A stretch of 64,000 nucleotides of DNA, from the NCBI GenBank assembly GCA_002731825.1, contig PCCS01000012.1, forward strand, positions 1 through 64,000. Direction: 5' to 3'. The translations under genes were made by a program, and so were the position numbers. Below the pieces are notes generated by a model that was given only the letters and a program-made list of their open reading frames with translations, did no database searches and was not told where the DNA came from. Shown in pieces: positions 25,217-34,684 of the stretch (positions are counted from its first letter, which is position 1; each line of letters opens with the position of its first letter). The stretch is from Myxococcales bacterium (GTDB lineage Bacteria; Myxococcota_A; Bradymonadia; UBA7976; UBA1532).

Positions 25217-27597
25217 TCGATCACCTCATCAACCTCAGTTTCGTCCTCTTCACTAGGCGGTTGTAGGATTTGCAGCGGCCACTCACATTGGGTGAGTGAC
25301 CCAACCTGGAGAACGACTGCGCCTTTTGCACCGCGTTTGACTGGCTTATAGCTGGTCTCACGGACAATTAATTCGCGTCCTCGACTGGTTCGAACCGTCA
25401 GGCCTTGTCGTTTTTTAACGGTCAGAGTAAACCCAAGAATTTGGTCTCCGGATGCGAGCTTAATTGCATTGACACCGCGAATGGCAGTCGCCTTTGGAGG
25501 GATTTCGTCCACGCGGAACAACATCGCACGCCCCTTGACTGTTGCGAGAGCAACATGCTCATCGCCGCTGCTCACAAACACGGCCAACACTTCGTCAGAT
25601 TTGCCTAGGCTCATGAATCGTCGACCATTTTTTGTACTCACATCAAAGTGGGCGGAGATGGTAAATCGAGTCGCTTTTCCGTCTCGGCTGAGTGCGATTG
25701 CAAAAGGGGGCTTCGGGTCGTCATCGGCTAAGAGGGCATCGGCCTCTTCACAGACACGCACCACTTTAGGATCGCTCGTGGTCACTCCGATTATGCGCTC
25801 GCCATCTTTGAAATTGAATGCACTTTGTACGGGTTCACCGTAACCGGTTGTGGCGCCGATATCGTCGACACGCAGAGAATATGCTGACCCATACTGGGTG
25901 TAGAGGGTCACGGTGTGTGTCGTATCCGTTCTCACCACCCAGCCAACTTCATCGCCGTCGGGCACACGGATTGCGGCCACATCACTAAATCCCTTCTGAC
26001 GCTTGATCCGCCCTTGTCTCGACACGATCACCCACGTGCGTTCTCGGACGATATACGCTTCCGGATCGAAGGATTGCTCCTCGGTCGGACCCGTAATTCG
26101 AGTGCGTCTTGGATCTCCGTAGGCTTCTCGTACTTCCAGCAACTCGGAGCGGACGAGGCTCCAGCGAGCGAATTCGCTCGCCAAAAGTCCACGGATTCGA
26201 TCCGCGTCGCGACGTTTTTCATCCAATTCCTTCTGAATCAGTAAAATTTCAAGCTTCGCTAAGCGGTAAAGCTTTAATTCAAGAATTGCATCGGTCTGCT
26301 CTTCGTCAAGATCGAATCGCAGCATGATTTTTCGTGCCGCATCCGCTTTGCCCTCACTCGCTCTGATCAGCGCGATCAATTCATCGAGCGCGTCGAAGAT
26401 AATTTCGAAACCTTCTAAGCGATGAATCGCCGTTTCAAGCTTACCGAGTTGGTGACGGAGGCGGCGGGTCACCACTTCCATCCTGAAGTCGAGGAAATGG
26501 CGTAGCACCTCCAACAAGCTCAAGCGTGCTGGCGCTGTAACCTCGGGTACATCGGATGGCACGAGACAGGTCAGGTTGACATGAAAGTTTTGCTGCAAAG
26601 GCGTATTCTTGTACAAGTACGCCATCGCAACTTTAGGCTCGGCGCCGCGTTTGAGTTCCAGAACAATTCTGATGTCGTCGGTACTCTCATCCCGAACGTC
26701 TACGATTTGAGGCACATTTCGATTGATGATATGTCCGGCAATTTTCTCGATGAGTGTGCTCTTATTGACGCCATACGGAATGCTATCGATGATCACGCAT
26801 TTCTTGCGATTGATGACCTCAATCTCGTAGGTTCCGCGGAGCTTTACAGGGCCCTGGCCCGTCGTGTAGATGGTCTTAAGCTCCTCGGCTGAGGAGAGAA
26901 TCTCTCCGCCGGTGGGAAAATCCGGCCCACGAACATGGCGACAGACTGTATCCGAATCCACCAGCGGATCGTCGATCATTGAGACCAAGGCATCGATGAC
27001 TTCACTTAAATTATGGGGTGGAATATTTGTTGCCATACCGACGGCGATTCCAGATGCGCCATTGATGAGCAGGTTTGGAACCTGAGCTGGGAGGGTGATC
27101 GGTTCCGATAATTGGCCGTCATAGGTGGTTCGAAAGAGCGTCGTTCCCTCGCCAATTTCAGCCAGTAATTCCTCGGCTAAACTTTGCAGCCTAGCTTCGG
27201 TATAACGCATGGCGGCTGCACCATCGCCATCGATGGATCCAAAGTTTCCTTGTCCATCGACCAGGGGATATCTCAGACTAAAGCTCTGGGCCATTCTGAC
27301 CATTGCATCGTAAATAGACTGGTCGCCATGTGGGTGATATTTACCCATGACTTCGCCCACCACGCGAGCGCTCTTCAAAAAGCGTGTATCCGCACGCAGC
27401 TTGAGATCTTTGTACATGCCGTACAAGATTCGTCGCTGCACCGGTTTGAGTCCGTCTCTAACATCTGGCAGCGCGCGGCTTGTGATCACGCTCAGCGCAT
27501 AGTTGAGATAGCGGTGCCGAGTCGCCTGGTAGAGGTCAGTTGGTTCGATCAGGCCGCCAGCGCCTTCTCCATCGCTTGAAAAAAGGTCTGTATCCAT
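25213..27597 (-). CDS. parC: DNA topoisomerase IV subunit A (ParC)
   Basis: This is the DNA-cleaving subunit. [20 protein letters not shown] opens the breakage-reunion domain. [20 protein letters not shown] is the quinolone-determining region, and AMRYTEARL contains the active Tyr. The C-terminal beta-pinwheel ([31 protein letters not shown]) lacks the QRRGGKG GyrA box, so this is topoisomerase IV rather than gyrase. The start at 27597 (MDTDLFSSD) has GGGGAAA upstream; a GTG at 27636 would add 13 residues. It leads an operon with parE, an exported protein and priA. Confidence 0.92.
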   Translation of the reverse strand: MDTDLFSSDGEGAGGLIEPTDLYQATRHRYLNYALSVITSRALPDVRDGLKPVQRRILYGMYKDLKLRADTRFLKSARVVGEVMGKYHPHGDQSIYDAMVRMAQSFSLRYPLVDGQGNFGSIDGDGAAAMRYTEARLQSLAEELLAEIGEGTTLFRTTYDGQLSEPITLPAQVPNLLINGASGIAVGMATNIPPHNLSEVIDALVSMIDDPLVDSDTVCRHVRGPDFPTGGEILSSAEELKTIYTTGQGPVKLRGTYEIEVINRKKCVIIDSIPYGVNKSTLIEKIAGHIINRNVPQIVDVRDESTDDIRIVLELKRGAEPKVAMAYLYKNTPLQQNFHVNLTCLVPSDVPEVTAPARLSLLEVLRHFLDFRMEVVTRRLRHQLGKLETAIHRLEGFEIIFDALDELIALIRASEGKADAARKIMLRFDLDEEQTDAILELKLYRLAKLEILLIQKELDEKRRDADRIRGLLASEFARWSLVRSELLEVREAYGDPRRTRITGPTEEQSFDPEAYIVRERTWVIVSRQGRIKRQKGFSDVAAIRVPDGDEVGWVVRTDTTHTVTLYTQYGSAYSLRVDDIGATTGYGEPVQSAFNFKDGERIIGVTTSDPKVVRVCEEADALLADDDPKPPFAIALSRDGKATRFTISAHFDVSTKNGRRFMSLGKSDEVLAVFVSSGDEHVALATVKGRAMLFRVDEIPPKATAIRGVNAIKLASGDQILGFTLTVKKRQGLTVRTSRGRELIVRETSYKPVKRGAKGAVVLQVGSLTQCEWPLQILQPPSEEDETEVDEVIE

Positions 27598-27702
27598 TGG
27601 TTCTATTTCCCCACATTCTGGGCTTACAGGTAGCACTCTTACTTACACTATTCAAGCGTTCAGTGCCGGAGTTTTACGGGGTTTATTGCGGTTTTATGTA
27701 GA

Positions 27703-27741
27703 TTGACAAGCTTTAAATTCGAATTTGTCTATAATACCGCC
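27703..27741 (+). promoter_or_regulatory. Promoter with perfect -10 box six bases before the start codon, plus 12-bp palindrome
   Basis: TATAAT at 27730-27735 is a perfect -10 hexamer, and the ATG begins at 27742, so the transcript would start at or next to the start codon. TTGACA at 27703-27708 is a perfect -35 hexamer but 21 bases away, longer than the normal 17. Between them lies AAATTCGAATTT (27715-27726), a perfect 12-bp palindrome where a repressor could bind. No ribosome site is seen. Confidence 0.55.
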
Positions 27742-29202
27742 ATGCAGAACACCACTCGATGGGATCTGATGGGACTGGCAAGCCTGGCTATTTTTGCCGG
27801 TGCTCTGTATTGGTCATCGATTCAGTCACCCTCAGAGACCAGCAACTTAAAACAGGACATCCTAGACCAAGGCGCTGAGGTCCGCCTGGGTCACGAATGG
27901 ATGGGACTCTACTTCAAAGAGAAGCGGGTCGGTTATTTTCATATTCATAAGACCTCGGCCAAACCCGGTATAGAGTACAAGGTTGTCGGCAAGATTCAGC
28001 AGGTCGGCCTGCTCGACAAAAAACTGTCTTTAGACATTAATTTGTCTGCTTTTTTAGACGAGTCTATGGCCCTGACCCGTTTTCAGTTTGCACTCGACGC
28101 AGGGCCGGCATCCATCGAAGGGCGTGGCGTTGTCGTCGGTCAGCAACTCAAACTCGCCATAACCACAGCGGGCGTGACGCGAGAGGACAGCCTTAAACTG
28201 AAAAGTACACCCGTTCTCAGAGAAACTCTTGGCCCAAGGCTGGCCAGATTGGCGCTCACGCCAGGTGCTGTTCACACCATGTCAATTTTCGACCCCATCA
28301 CTCAGCGCAATCAACGGGTCACCATCACCGTTGAGGGGCCCGAGGATGTTATGGTCGTAGACCGAATGGTCAAAGCCACTCGAATTCGCCAGTCGCTCAA
28401 TGGCATGACGCTCTACGCGTGGATCAATCAGCGTGGTGAGATGCTACGCCAGGAATTAGGCTTTGGCATGGTGGCAGTACGCGAAACAAAATTACAAGCC
28501 ACAGCCCCAGTTGACAGTGTCAGTTTTATTGAGCAAACCATGATCAGTGCACCTGGTATGCCCAAGAAAACCGATGCTCTAAAGACCCTTACTTTGAGTC
28601 TTGGTGGCGTTGAATTAACCGGCTTTAAATTGGGGGATAGGCGACAGGTTATCGATGGTCGGTTGCTCAAGGTCACCAGAGAACCCTCCAGTGTCGGACT
28701 TCCATTACCCGCCCGCTCTGACGATGCGAGTGATCTGGCCTCGACACTATTAATCCAGAGCGATTCCGAGAAGATCCGTGCTAAGGCGACCGCTGCGATT
28801 GGGGCGTCTACGGAGACCATTGGTGCGGCTCAATTACTTATGGAATGGGTGTCAAAATGGGTCGAGGATGCGCCCGTGATCGGTGTGCCCAGTGCATTGG
28901 AAACATTAAAGACCCGTCGGGGTGATTGTAATGAGCATACAACCTTATTTGTCGCTCTGGCGCGCTCAGTTGGTATTCCAACTCGATTCGTCACCGGCAT
29001 CGCGTATCTTAAAGGCCGATTCGGCTATCATGCTTGGGCGGAGGTTTTGACGAAAGACGGTTGGTTGAGTGTCGACCCAACTTGGAATCAGATGCCTGTC
29101 GATGTTGGCCACATCGCATTTGTGCGGGGTGGTCTCAGCCATCAGGCAAGTTTGGTTCAGCTCATGGGCCAGTTGACTCTGTCTGTCGTTGAATACCGCT
29201 GA
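27742..29202 (+). CDS. Transglutaminase-like domain protein, membrane-anchored
   Basis: The product is about 486 residues. One N-terminal hydrophobic helix (LMGLASLAIFAGALYW) anchors it, and the bulk is outside the inner membrane. The C-terminal third is a transglutaminase/cysteine-protease fold: the Cys in RRGDCNEHTTLFVALARS, the His in YHAWAEVLT, and the Asp in SVDPTWNQMPVD complete the C-H-D triad. The preceding 330 residues are beta-rich and unrecognised (YFKEKRVGYFHIHKT). The gene diverges from parC across 144 bases and ends 20 bases from rpe, which is on the opposite strand. Confidence 0.82.
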   Translation: MQNTTRWDLMGLASLAIFAGALYWSSIQSPSETSNLKQDILDQGAEVRLGHEWMGLYFKEKRVGYFHIHKTSAKPGIEYKVVGKIQQVGLLDKKLSLDINLSAFLDESMALTRFQFALDAGPASIEGRGVVVGQQLKLAITTAGVTREDSLKLKSTPVLRETLGPRLARLALTPGAVHTMSIFDPITQRNQRVTITVEGPEDVMVVDRMVKATRIRQSLNGMTLYAWINQRGEMLRQELGFGMVAVRETKLQATAPVDSVSFIEQTMISAPGMPKKTDALKTLTLSLGGVELTGFKLGDRRQVIDGRLLKVTREPSSVGLPLPARSDDASDLASTLLIQSDSEKIRAKATAAIGASTETIGAAQLLMEWVSKWVEDAPVIGVPSALETLKTRRGDCNEHTTLFVALARSVGIPTRFVTGIAYLKGRFGYHAWAEVLTKDGWLSVDPTWNQMPVDVGHIAFVRGGLSHQASLVQLMGQLTLSVVEYR

Positions 29203-29222
29203 ATTGCCATTGAATTCTTTGG

Positions 29223-29918
29223 CTAGACCGTGGTTCTTGCGCTGGCATCCAGCTGTGCGCCCGCTCTGAGTTCTGTGATAGCCTTGGCATAGTTTGAGGT
29301 CCCAAAAATCGCTGAACCAGCAACAAATACATTGGCACCAGCCCGGGCTGCAGCGCCAATTGTGGTCGGTTTAATGCCCCCATCAACCTGGATGTCTACA
29401 GACAAGCCTCTTGCATCGATCATCGACTTGAGGGCCGTAATTTTCGGAACCACCGATTTGATAAAACTCTGGCCGCCAAAACCCGGATTGACTGTCATCA
29501 GTAGAACCAGGTCTAGTTCGTCGAGGACATACTCGAGAACATTAAGCGGTGTGTGAGGATTTAAACTCACGCCGACGCGAGCCCCTGAATCACGAATCAC
29601 TTGCACAGAGCGGTGGAGATGTCTTGTGGCTTCTGCATGAATAGTGATGGAATCAGAGCCGGCCTGTCGATAGGCGTCAACCCAGCGATCTGGGTTTTCG
29701 ATCATCAAATGGGTGTCGAACAGGCGATCAGTTGCCCCTCGAATCGCCTTTATGATAGGTGGACCAAAGGTTAAGTTTGGGACGAAATGAGCGTCCATGA
29801 CGTCCAAATGGATCCAGTCGGCCCCCGCGTCGACAACGTCTTGGACTTGTCTGTACAGGTGTCCAAAATCTGCAGCGAGAATAGACGGTGCAATAATAGG
29901 ATGACTCACAATGAACAT
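29223..29918 (-). CDS. rpe: Ribulose-phosphate 3-epimerase
   Basis: Rpe interconverts ribulose-5-phosphate and xylulose-5-phosphate in the pentose phosphate pathway. The TIM-barrel motifs are intact: [30 protein letters not shown] (metal His and catalytic Asp), [23 protein letters not shown], and VDGGI with GSAIFG near the end. The start at 29918 follows GAGGAGAG; a GTG nine bases further in is also possible. It lies 31 bases after rsmB, as last gene of the def-fmt-rsmB-rpe group. Confidence 0.95.
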   Translation of the reverse strand: MFIVSHPIIAPSILAADFGHLYRQVQDVVDAGADWIHLDVMDAHFVPNLTFGPPIIKAIRGATDRLFDTHLMIENPDRWVDAYRQAGSDSITIHAEATRHLHRSVQVIRDSGARVGVSLNPHTPLNVLEYVLDELDLVLLMTVNPGFGGQSFIKSVVPKITALKSMIDARGLSVDIQVDGGIKPTTIGAAARAGANVFVAGSAIFGTSNYAKAITELRAGAQLDASARTTV

Positions 29919-29949
29919 CTCTCCTCGTGAAGTTCGGCACACACGTACA

Positions 29950-31272
29950 TCAGTCGGTCTTCCTGCGCAATCGAGCACCGAAGAAACCATCACAGTTTAA
30001 TTGATTCGGATCGAACCGGATCATGCCCCCTGTCGTCAACGGGCCTGTCGCTGAGTCAGGCGCTGGAGGGACCAGTTCAAATTCAGGACGTCGAGCGATA
30101 AATGCGTCGATGAGCAACTGGCCCTCGTCCGGGATATCGCTGCATACGCTATAGACCATGATCCCACCTTTGGACACATGATCCGATGCATTGTCCAATA
30201 ATCGGCTTTGGTACTGTGTTCGGTCGGTGACATCGGATGGTTGCCTGCGCCAGCGAATCTCTGGGTGTCGTCTAATCAGCCCAAGAGCTGTACAGGGGGC
30301 ATCGAGCAAAACACGATCGAAGGTCTGATGGAGTGGATCGGCTGCATCATGTCGTTTCACTGTCACCCCAGGACCGGCGATCGTTTGACCGAGGGCTGTC
30401 ACCTTATCTTCATTTATGTCCGTCGCGAGTAAACGTCCGGTACCAGCCAGTCGGTCTCGGATATAGCGCGCTTTGCCACCCGGCGCAGCGCAAGCGTCCC
30501 AAACAGTATGCTCAGGTTGGACATCGAGCAAGTCGACCACCAATTGAGACGCTTCATCTTGGACCGCCCACTGTTTATTTTTGAAACTAAGACTGCCGAA
30601 TGGGTCGGGGTGGTCGACAAGATAAAAGCCGTCGGGCGCAACGGTACATCGATTCACCGTTGCCCCCTCATCCATGAGCGCTTGAACGACAGCATCGATA
30701 TCTTGATGACAAATACGAATTGTCAATGGGGCGGGTTCGTTGTTGAGCTGACACCGCTTTACAACAGCGTCCAGGGGCATGAGCTCTAAATATTGCTCTA
30801 CTAGCCAAGCTGGGTGTCCGTAACGGCGGGCAATCCCATCGGCTCCGTTGGAAAAGCTGACGTCTTTTGGATGCCGGATCATATTGCGCAACAGGCCATT
30901 GACAAAACCTGTTGCTCTTGGGCCCACGAACGCCTTTGCGAGCACCACCGATGAATTGACGATTGCATGTTCAGGAATCCGGTCCATGAATCTAAGTTGG
31001 AACGTGGCCAAGCGCAGAATCATTAAGACATCCGGCTCCAATTGGTCGAGTCGACGCTTTCTTAAATACGGCTCGATTTGGGCATCTAAATGGCCGAGCC
31101 AACGGGCTGTGCCCAGAACAAGATTCCAAGCTAACCGACGGTCTCTGCCATCCAATCCAGCCTGTTTGACAACTTGATCGAGTTTGAACTGAAGAAAGGT
31201 TGTTTCATCTTCGAGGGAGCGCAGCACCATCAAGGCTACGGAGCGCGCATCAGAGGGGCGGCGTCTTTTCAT
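29950..31272 (-). CDS. rsmB: 16S rRNA (cytosine-967-C5)-methyltransferase RsmB
   Basis: RsmB methylates C967 of 16S rRNA with SAM. The 440-residue product begins with the NusB-like helical domain ([33 protein letters not shown]). The catalytic domain has [15 protein letters not shown] (SAM motif), [11 protein letters not shown], and two cysteines: [20 protein letters not shown] and [13 protein letters not shown]. Standard family members read YATCS at the second site, so the serine/valine variant is slightly unusual. The start overlaps the fmt stop (ATGA). Confidence 0.94.
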   Translation of the reverse strand: MKRRRPSDARSVALMVLRSLEDETTFLQFKLDQVVKQAGLDGRDRRLAWNLVLGTARWLGHLDAQIEPYLRKRRLDQLEPDVLMILRLATFQLRFMDRIPEHAIVNSSVVLAKAFVGPRATGFVNGLLRNMIRHPKDVSFSNGADGIARRYGHPAWLVEQYLELMPLDAVVKRCQLNNEPAPLTIRICHQDIDAVVQALMDEGATVNRCTVAPDGFYLVDHPDPFGSLSFKNKQWAVQDEASQLVVDLLDVQPEHTVWDACAAPGGKARYIRDRLAGTGRLLATDINEDKVTALGQTIAGPGVTVKRHDAADPLHQTFDRVLLDAPCTALGLIRRHPEIRWRRQPSDVTDRTQYQSRLLDNASDHVSKGGIMVYSVCSDIPDEGQLLIDAFIARRPEFELVPPAPDSATGPLTTGGMIRFDPNQLNCDGFFGARLRRKTD

Positions 31273-32210
31273 GATAGCGCCTGCTCAATTGTGTGCCCGA
31301 CCGTGAGATTATAGGCCCGGACAAACTCTCCACCAGAGACGGTTTTTTTACCGGGCCTTTGGACCTGAGTGAGGCACACAGACCCCGACCGACATGCGAG
31401 AACAGGCCCGTCTGATGTAATCTCAATAATGGTGCCCGGTGTACCGGTGTTCAGACAAAGGATCGAACTATGGATCTTGATGGGTCCAAACTCGCTGGGA
31501 ATGTACGCCCCAGGCCACGGGTGCATCCCGCGTATATGATTGTGGACAAGGGCATTGTCTTGGTCCCAATTAACAGCGCCATCTCGCTTTTCTAAGCGCC
31601 TGGCATGGGTTGCTTGAGAGTGGTCTTGAGGCGTGAAGCGAGCGCGCCCTTCAGCGATTGAGTTGACGACCTCAAGAAGCACGTCAGCGCCCATGACAGA
31701 CAACTGGTCGTGGAGTGTTCCTGCTGTCATATTAGGCCCAATGGCGATCTGTCTCTGGGCGGCAACATCGCCGGTATCCATACCCGCGTCCAGCTTCATT
31801 ATGGTGACCCCAGAGAGCACATCTCCATTGATTATAGCCCATTGAATCGGTGCTGCACCTCGCCATTTCGGCAGCAGGCTCGAATGCACATTCAAGCAGC
31901 CATGGGTCGGTAAATCTAGATAGCGTTGTGGAAGAATTTTGCCGTAGGCGACCACCACCGCCAGGTCTATGGGAAACTCGCGCAGCGTTTCATAGCTTTC
32001 ACTACTGAGCCTGTCCCATTGAAATAAGGGGCAATTTGATTCGACAGCCAAGGCTGCGACCGGGGGCTTTGCAAGCTTTCGTCCACGACCGACTTTTCTA
32101 TCGGGTTGACTGACAACCGCAACGACATTGTGTTGTGATTGAAGCAGGGCTTTAAGGCATGGGACGGCAAAGTCAGGCGTCCCCATGAATAAGATATTGA
32201 GTGCCGGCAT
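31269..32210 (-). CDS. fmt: Methionyl-tRNA formyltransferase
   Basis: Fmt formylates initiator Met-tRNA using 10-formyl-tetrahydrofolate. FMGTPDFAVPCLKALL opens the domain. LNVHSSLLPKWRGAAPIQWA contains the catalytic Asn/His region, and KLDAGMDTGDV is the third block. The C-terminal beta-barrel ends with VRAYNLTVGHTIEQ. At 313 residues the length is standard. It is two bases from def and overlaps rsmB by four, forming the classic def-fmt-rsmB operon. Confidence 0.96.
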   Translation of the reverse strand: MPALNILFMGTPDFAVPCLKALLQSQHNVVAVVSQPDRKVGRGRKLAKPPVAALAVESNCPLFQWDRLSSESYETLREFPIDLAVVVAYGKILPQRYLDLPTHGCLNVHSSLLPKWRGAAPIQWAIINGDVLSGVTIMKLDAGMDTGDVAAQRQIAIGPNMTAGTLHDQLSVMGADVLLEVVNSIAEGRARFTPQDHSQATHARRLEKRDGAVNWDQDNALVHNHIRGMHPWPGAYIPSEFGPIKIHSSILCLNTGTPGTIIEITSDGPVLACRSGSVCLTQVQRPGKKTVSGGEFVRAYNLTVGHTIEQALS

Positions 32211-32212
32211 AG

Positions 32213-32737
32213 CTAAACGTCGTCGTCCTTCTCATCATCCTTAGTGTCGAGATAATCCCGGTAGGCATTCAAAACTGAACGGCGTTCGAGCATCCCCAGT
32301 CGATCAAAATACATTTTGCCATCGAGATGATCTATCTCATGCTGAAGACAGACGGCCAACAAGCCGTTGGCTGACAGCTTATGGTCCAATCCACTGTGAT
32401 CTTTGTATCGAACCACAATGTGAGCGTGTCGGGTCACGTCAGCGCGTACACCCGGGATTGACAGGCATCCTTCGGGCCAAATCAACTCGCCCTCGTATGA
32501 CTCAAGTTCTGGGTTAATCAGCGCATACGGTTCGCGCTCGTCCTGGCCGCAGTCGACAACCAAAAGGCGACGATCAACGCCCACCTGAGTTGCAGCTAGA
32601 CCGACACCTTTCTCCGCATACATTGTCTCGAACAGATCATCGACGAGCTGAGCGAGGCCCTGATCGAAATAGTCGACCGGCTTGGCCACGATACGTAAGG
32701 CCTCATCGGGCCAGGTCAATACTGTCAATCGGGCCAT
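32213..32737 (-). CDS. def: Peptide deformylase
   Basis: Def removes the formyl group from new proteins with a metal ion. All three motifs are present: GVGLAATQVGV, EGCLSIPGV and QHEIDHLDGKMYF. The product is 174 residues from the ATG at 32737, which has AAGG about eight bases upstream and begins MARLTVLTWPDEALR. The longer frame to 32872 would overlap the preceding regulator gene. The acidic tail (DTKDDEKDDDV) is a minor extra. Confidence 0.96.
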   Translation of the reverse strand: MARLTVLTWPDEALRIVAKPVDYFDQGLAQLVDDLFETMYAEKGVGLAATQVGVDRRLLVVDCGQDEREPYALINPELESYEGELIWPEGCLSIPGVRADVTRHAHIVVRYKDHSGLDHKLSANGLLAVCLQHEIDHLDGKMYFDRLGMLERRSVLNAYRDYLDTKDDEKDDDV

Positions 32738-32753
32738 TTGGGTCGCCTTGTAT

Positions 32754-34577
32754 TTAAGAAATCGCCGTTTCATAACGCATGCGCAGTCTTTGATTTGAGA
32801 GCAATCGATAGGCTTCATCCAAGACCGTTGAAATTTCTTTAACTTGAAACCAGAGGGGACTGTCTCGGCCAACCCGGTGCGGATTAAAGCGTTGAGTTAA
32901 TCCTTCATAGGCGACCCGCAGCTCTGCCTGAGTGGCTCCGCGACCGATCCCAAGGACATTGAAATAATCCGTCGATAAAACAGTTTGGTACATGGACGAG
33001 ACCAAGTCGGAATAGCCCGGCATTTGGTCTGCTGTTCTGGGCGCCAAGGCGCGTTGCTTTAGAGACTCATTGACCGCAAGCTGTTGTCCAGGTCCGATGG
33101 ATGGGGCATCGACGAACCCGATGACTGACAACGCATATAAAAACGCAAGAACATCCGTGTCGGTCAGGGTCATGCTGCGAGCAATTTCGATGACCGAACG
33201 ACGGCCATCACAGCCATTGAGTATTTTCATTTCATCGGCGTTTAGGAGGCCGTTTTGCTCAGTTTTAGCCGTCTTATTACGCACGGGGATTAAACGCCCA
33301 GTGCCGAACACTTGGTACAGTCTAAGTCGACCAAACTTTCGATTGACGCCATCGATAATTAAGCGGCCCATGGATAGGCCAAGATCGATTGGATCCAATG
33401 GCTTTGGTCCATCCCTGATTACGACTGATTCTCCGTCTTCGATGGCAAAGAGGTCGTAGAGACTGGTCGTGATGTGAGTTTTCAGTCGGTCGTAGACCTC
33501 GGCGGCTGTCACACGCTTCGATTCGATCAACACTTCGTCGACACCGATACCCATGGAGTGGGCCTGTTGTCGTGCTTGCGCAAGGGCGACGGCTGGAATC
33601 AGTCCTTCACTACATAGGTGTGCCGCTAAATCTTCCGACTCAGCACTGCTATCGACGTAACTTGGACGGCCTCGATCGAAGAAGATACGGCGTAAGACAC
33701 CGCTGCTGGCGATCTCGACGCGGCCGCTAATCCCGAGTTTTGAAATCTGCCAAAGGACGTGTTCCAATCCTCGCTGAGAGAGCATGATCGGTTGTCCAAA
33801 AATGAGTTCATTTTGGGTCGGACGGGTGTCGGCCGCAGCCCTCGCAATGGGTGCCCTGAATTCAAGAGATGCTGGGGACACCTCGTCTGGCGATGCCGCG
33901 TCCGGTGTCAGCAGAGCCGTCGTAACGCCTACTGGATCGAATCCGTCGGAGCGGAGCCCATTATGCCCGATTTCAGCGCGAGTATTGACCATTAAATCCA
34001 CGAGCGACGGCGCCGTCTCATTTGGTGAAAAGCTGGTTTCTAGCGCCGTCTCAATCTCAGGGTCTGGCCGAAGCAGATCGTCCAAATCACTCCATTCATT
34101 GCCACTCTGATCGGCGTGTGGCGGCAGTGGACTCGGGTTTTGGGTGGGATTTGGATCTAGGTCTTGAGTCTGGCCTCTCCCAAGATAATTCTCTACTTTA
34201 CCGACCAAGTCTGCCAATTGCTCTGGCTTCTGAAAAAAATGGTCAGCCCCCATGGCGATCGCGTGCTGCGCAGATGTGATGGACTCATTTCCTGTCCCCA
34301 ATAGTAAAACAGGAATCAATGCGCCTAGAGGCATAGAACGGAGGGTCCTGCATGCGTCTACGCCCTTATTTTCGTCAATGGTCAGGCTAATGATCACCAG
34401 GTCGGGCTTTTCGGCCTTGAAGGTTTCCATCAGCTCATGGCCCTTGCGCACAAAGAACAATCCGTAACCCTGCCTCTTTAAGCGCGCTTCCAGTGTTCCA
34501 GAAATCGTTGAGTCATCTTCGGCTATGAGAATTTTCTTGGTCACGTCATCTGCTCGAGAAAAGGCATCAGTAACCAT
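32754..34577 (-). CDS. Pseudoreceiver, DUF4388-like and J-like domain protein
   Basis: The product is 607 residues and cytosolic. Residues 14-132 form a receiver fold (KILIAEDDSTISGTLE) that keeps the acidic pair and Lys117 (FFQKP), but the phosphoacceptor position is Ser64 (PDLVIISL). An acidic, proline-rich linker covers 133-240. Residues about 245-385 resemble DUF4388 (LEHVLWQISKLGISGRVEI, RRIFFDRGRPSYVDS). A winged-helix-like part at about 435-480 follows. Residues 535-607 are J-domain-like (YFNVLGIGRGATQAELRVAY), with NPH where HPD should be. GAGGG sits six bases before the start. It lies 16 bases upstream of def, so it may set the tone of that operon. The function is unknown. Confidence 0.75.
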   Translation of the reverse strand: MVTDAFSRADDVTKKILIAEDDSTISGTLEARLKRQGYGLFFVRKGHELMETFKAEKPDLVIISLTIDENKGVDACRTLRSMPLGALIPVLLLGTGNESITSAQHAIAMGADHFFQKPEQLADLVGKVENYLGRGQTQDLDPNPTQNPSPLPPHADQSGNEWSDLDDLLRPDPEIETALETSFSPNETAPSLVDLMVNTRAEIGHNGLRSDGFDPVGVTTALLTPDAASPDEVSPASLEFRAPIARAAADTRPTQNELIFGQPIMLSQRGLEHVLWQISKLGISGRVEIASSGVLRRIFFDRGRPSYVDSSAESEDLAAHLCSEGLIPAVALAQARQQAHSMGIGVDEVLIESKRVTAAEVYDRLKTHITTSLYDLFAIEDGESVVIRDGPKPLDPIDLGLSMGRLIIDGVNRKFGRLRLYQVFGTGRLIPVRNKTAKTEQNGLLNADEMKILNGCDGRRSVIEIARSMTLTDTDVLAFLYALSVIGFVDAPSIGPGQQLAVNESLKQRALAPRTADQMPGYSDLVSSMYQTVLSTDYFNVLGIGRGATQAELRVAYEGLTQRFNPHRVGRDSPLWFQVKEISTVLDEAYRLLSNQRLRMRYETAIS

Positions 34578-34655
34578 CTACCACCCTCAACAAGGATGCT
34601 CAAGCCTTGCTCCCATTGATTGACCATAGGCGAAGCGTCTGAAGCATGATATTGA

Positions 34656-34680
34656 GACCCCTATATCTACCGATAGGGTC
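34656..34680 (+). promoter_or_regulatory. Hairpin covering the ribosome-binding site of the 34685 gene
   Basis: GACCCCTAT pairs with ATAGGGTC (8 bp, one bulged C, 8-base loop). The 3' arm contains AGGG, the only ribosome site, which ends seven bases before the ATG at 34685. Folding would hide the site. Confidence 0.4.
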
Positions 34681-34684
34681 AGCC

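Noticed and set aside
25360-25410. tRNA, from a ggttcgaacc-like T-loop near 25388
   Set aside because: It lies in the parC coding region, and no acceptor or anticodon stems fit around it.
27703-27735. Standard sigma-70 promoter with TTGACA and TATAAT
   Set aside because: Spacing is 21 bases, well beyond the usual 16-18; kept only as an activator-type promoter candidate.
29919-29993. N-terminal extension of rpe
   Set aside because: It would overlap the rsmB gene, and a GAGGAGAG site stands right before 29918.
32738-32872. N-terminal extension of def
   Set aside because: It overlaps the regulator gene, and peptide deformylases begin close to the MARLTVLTWPDE segment.
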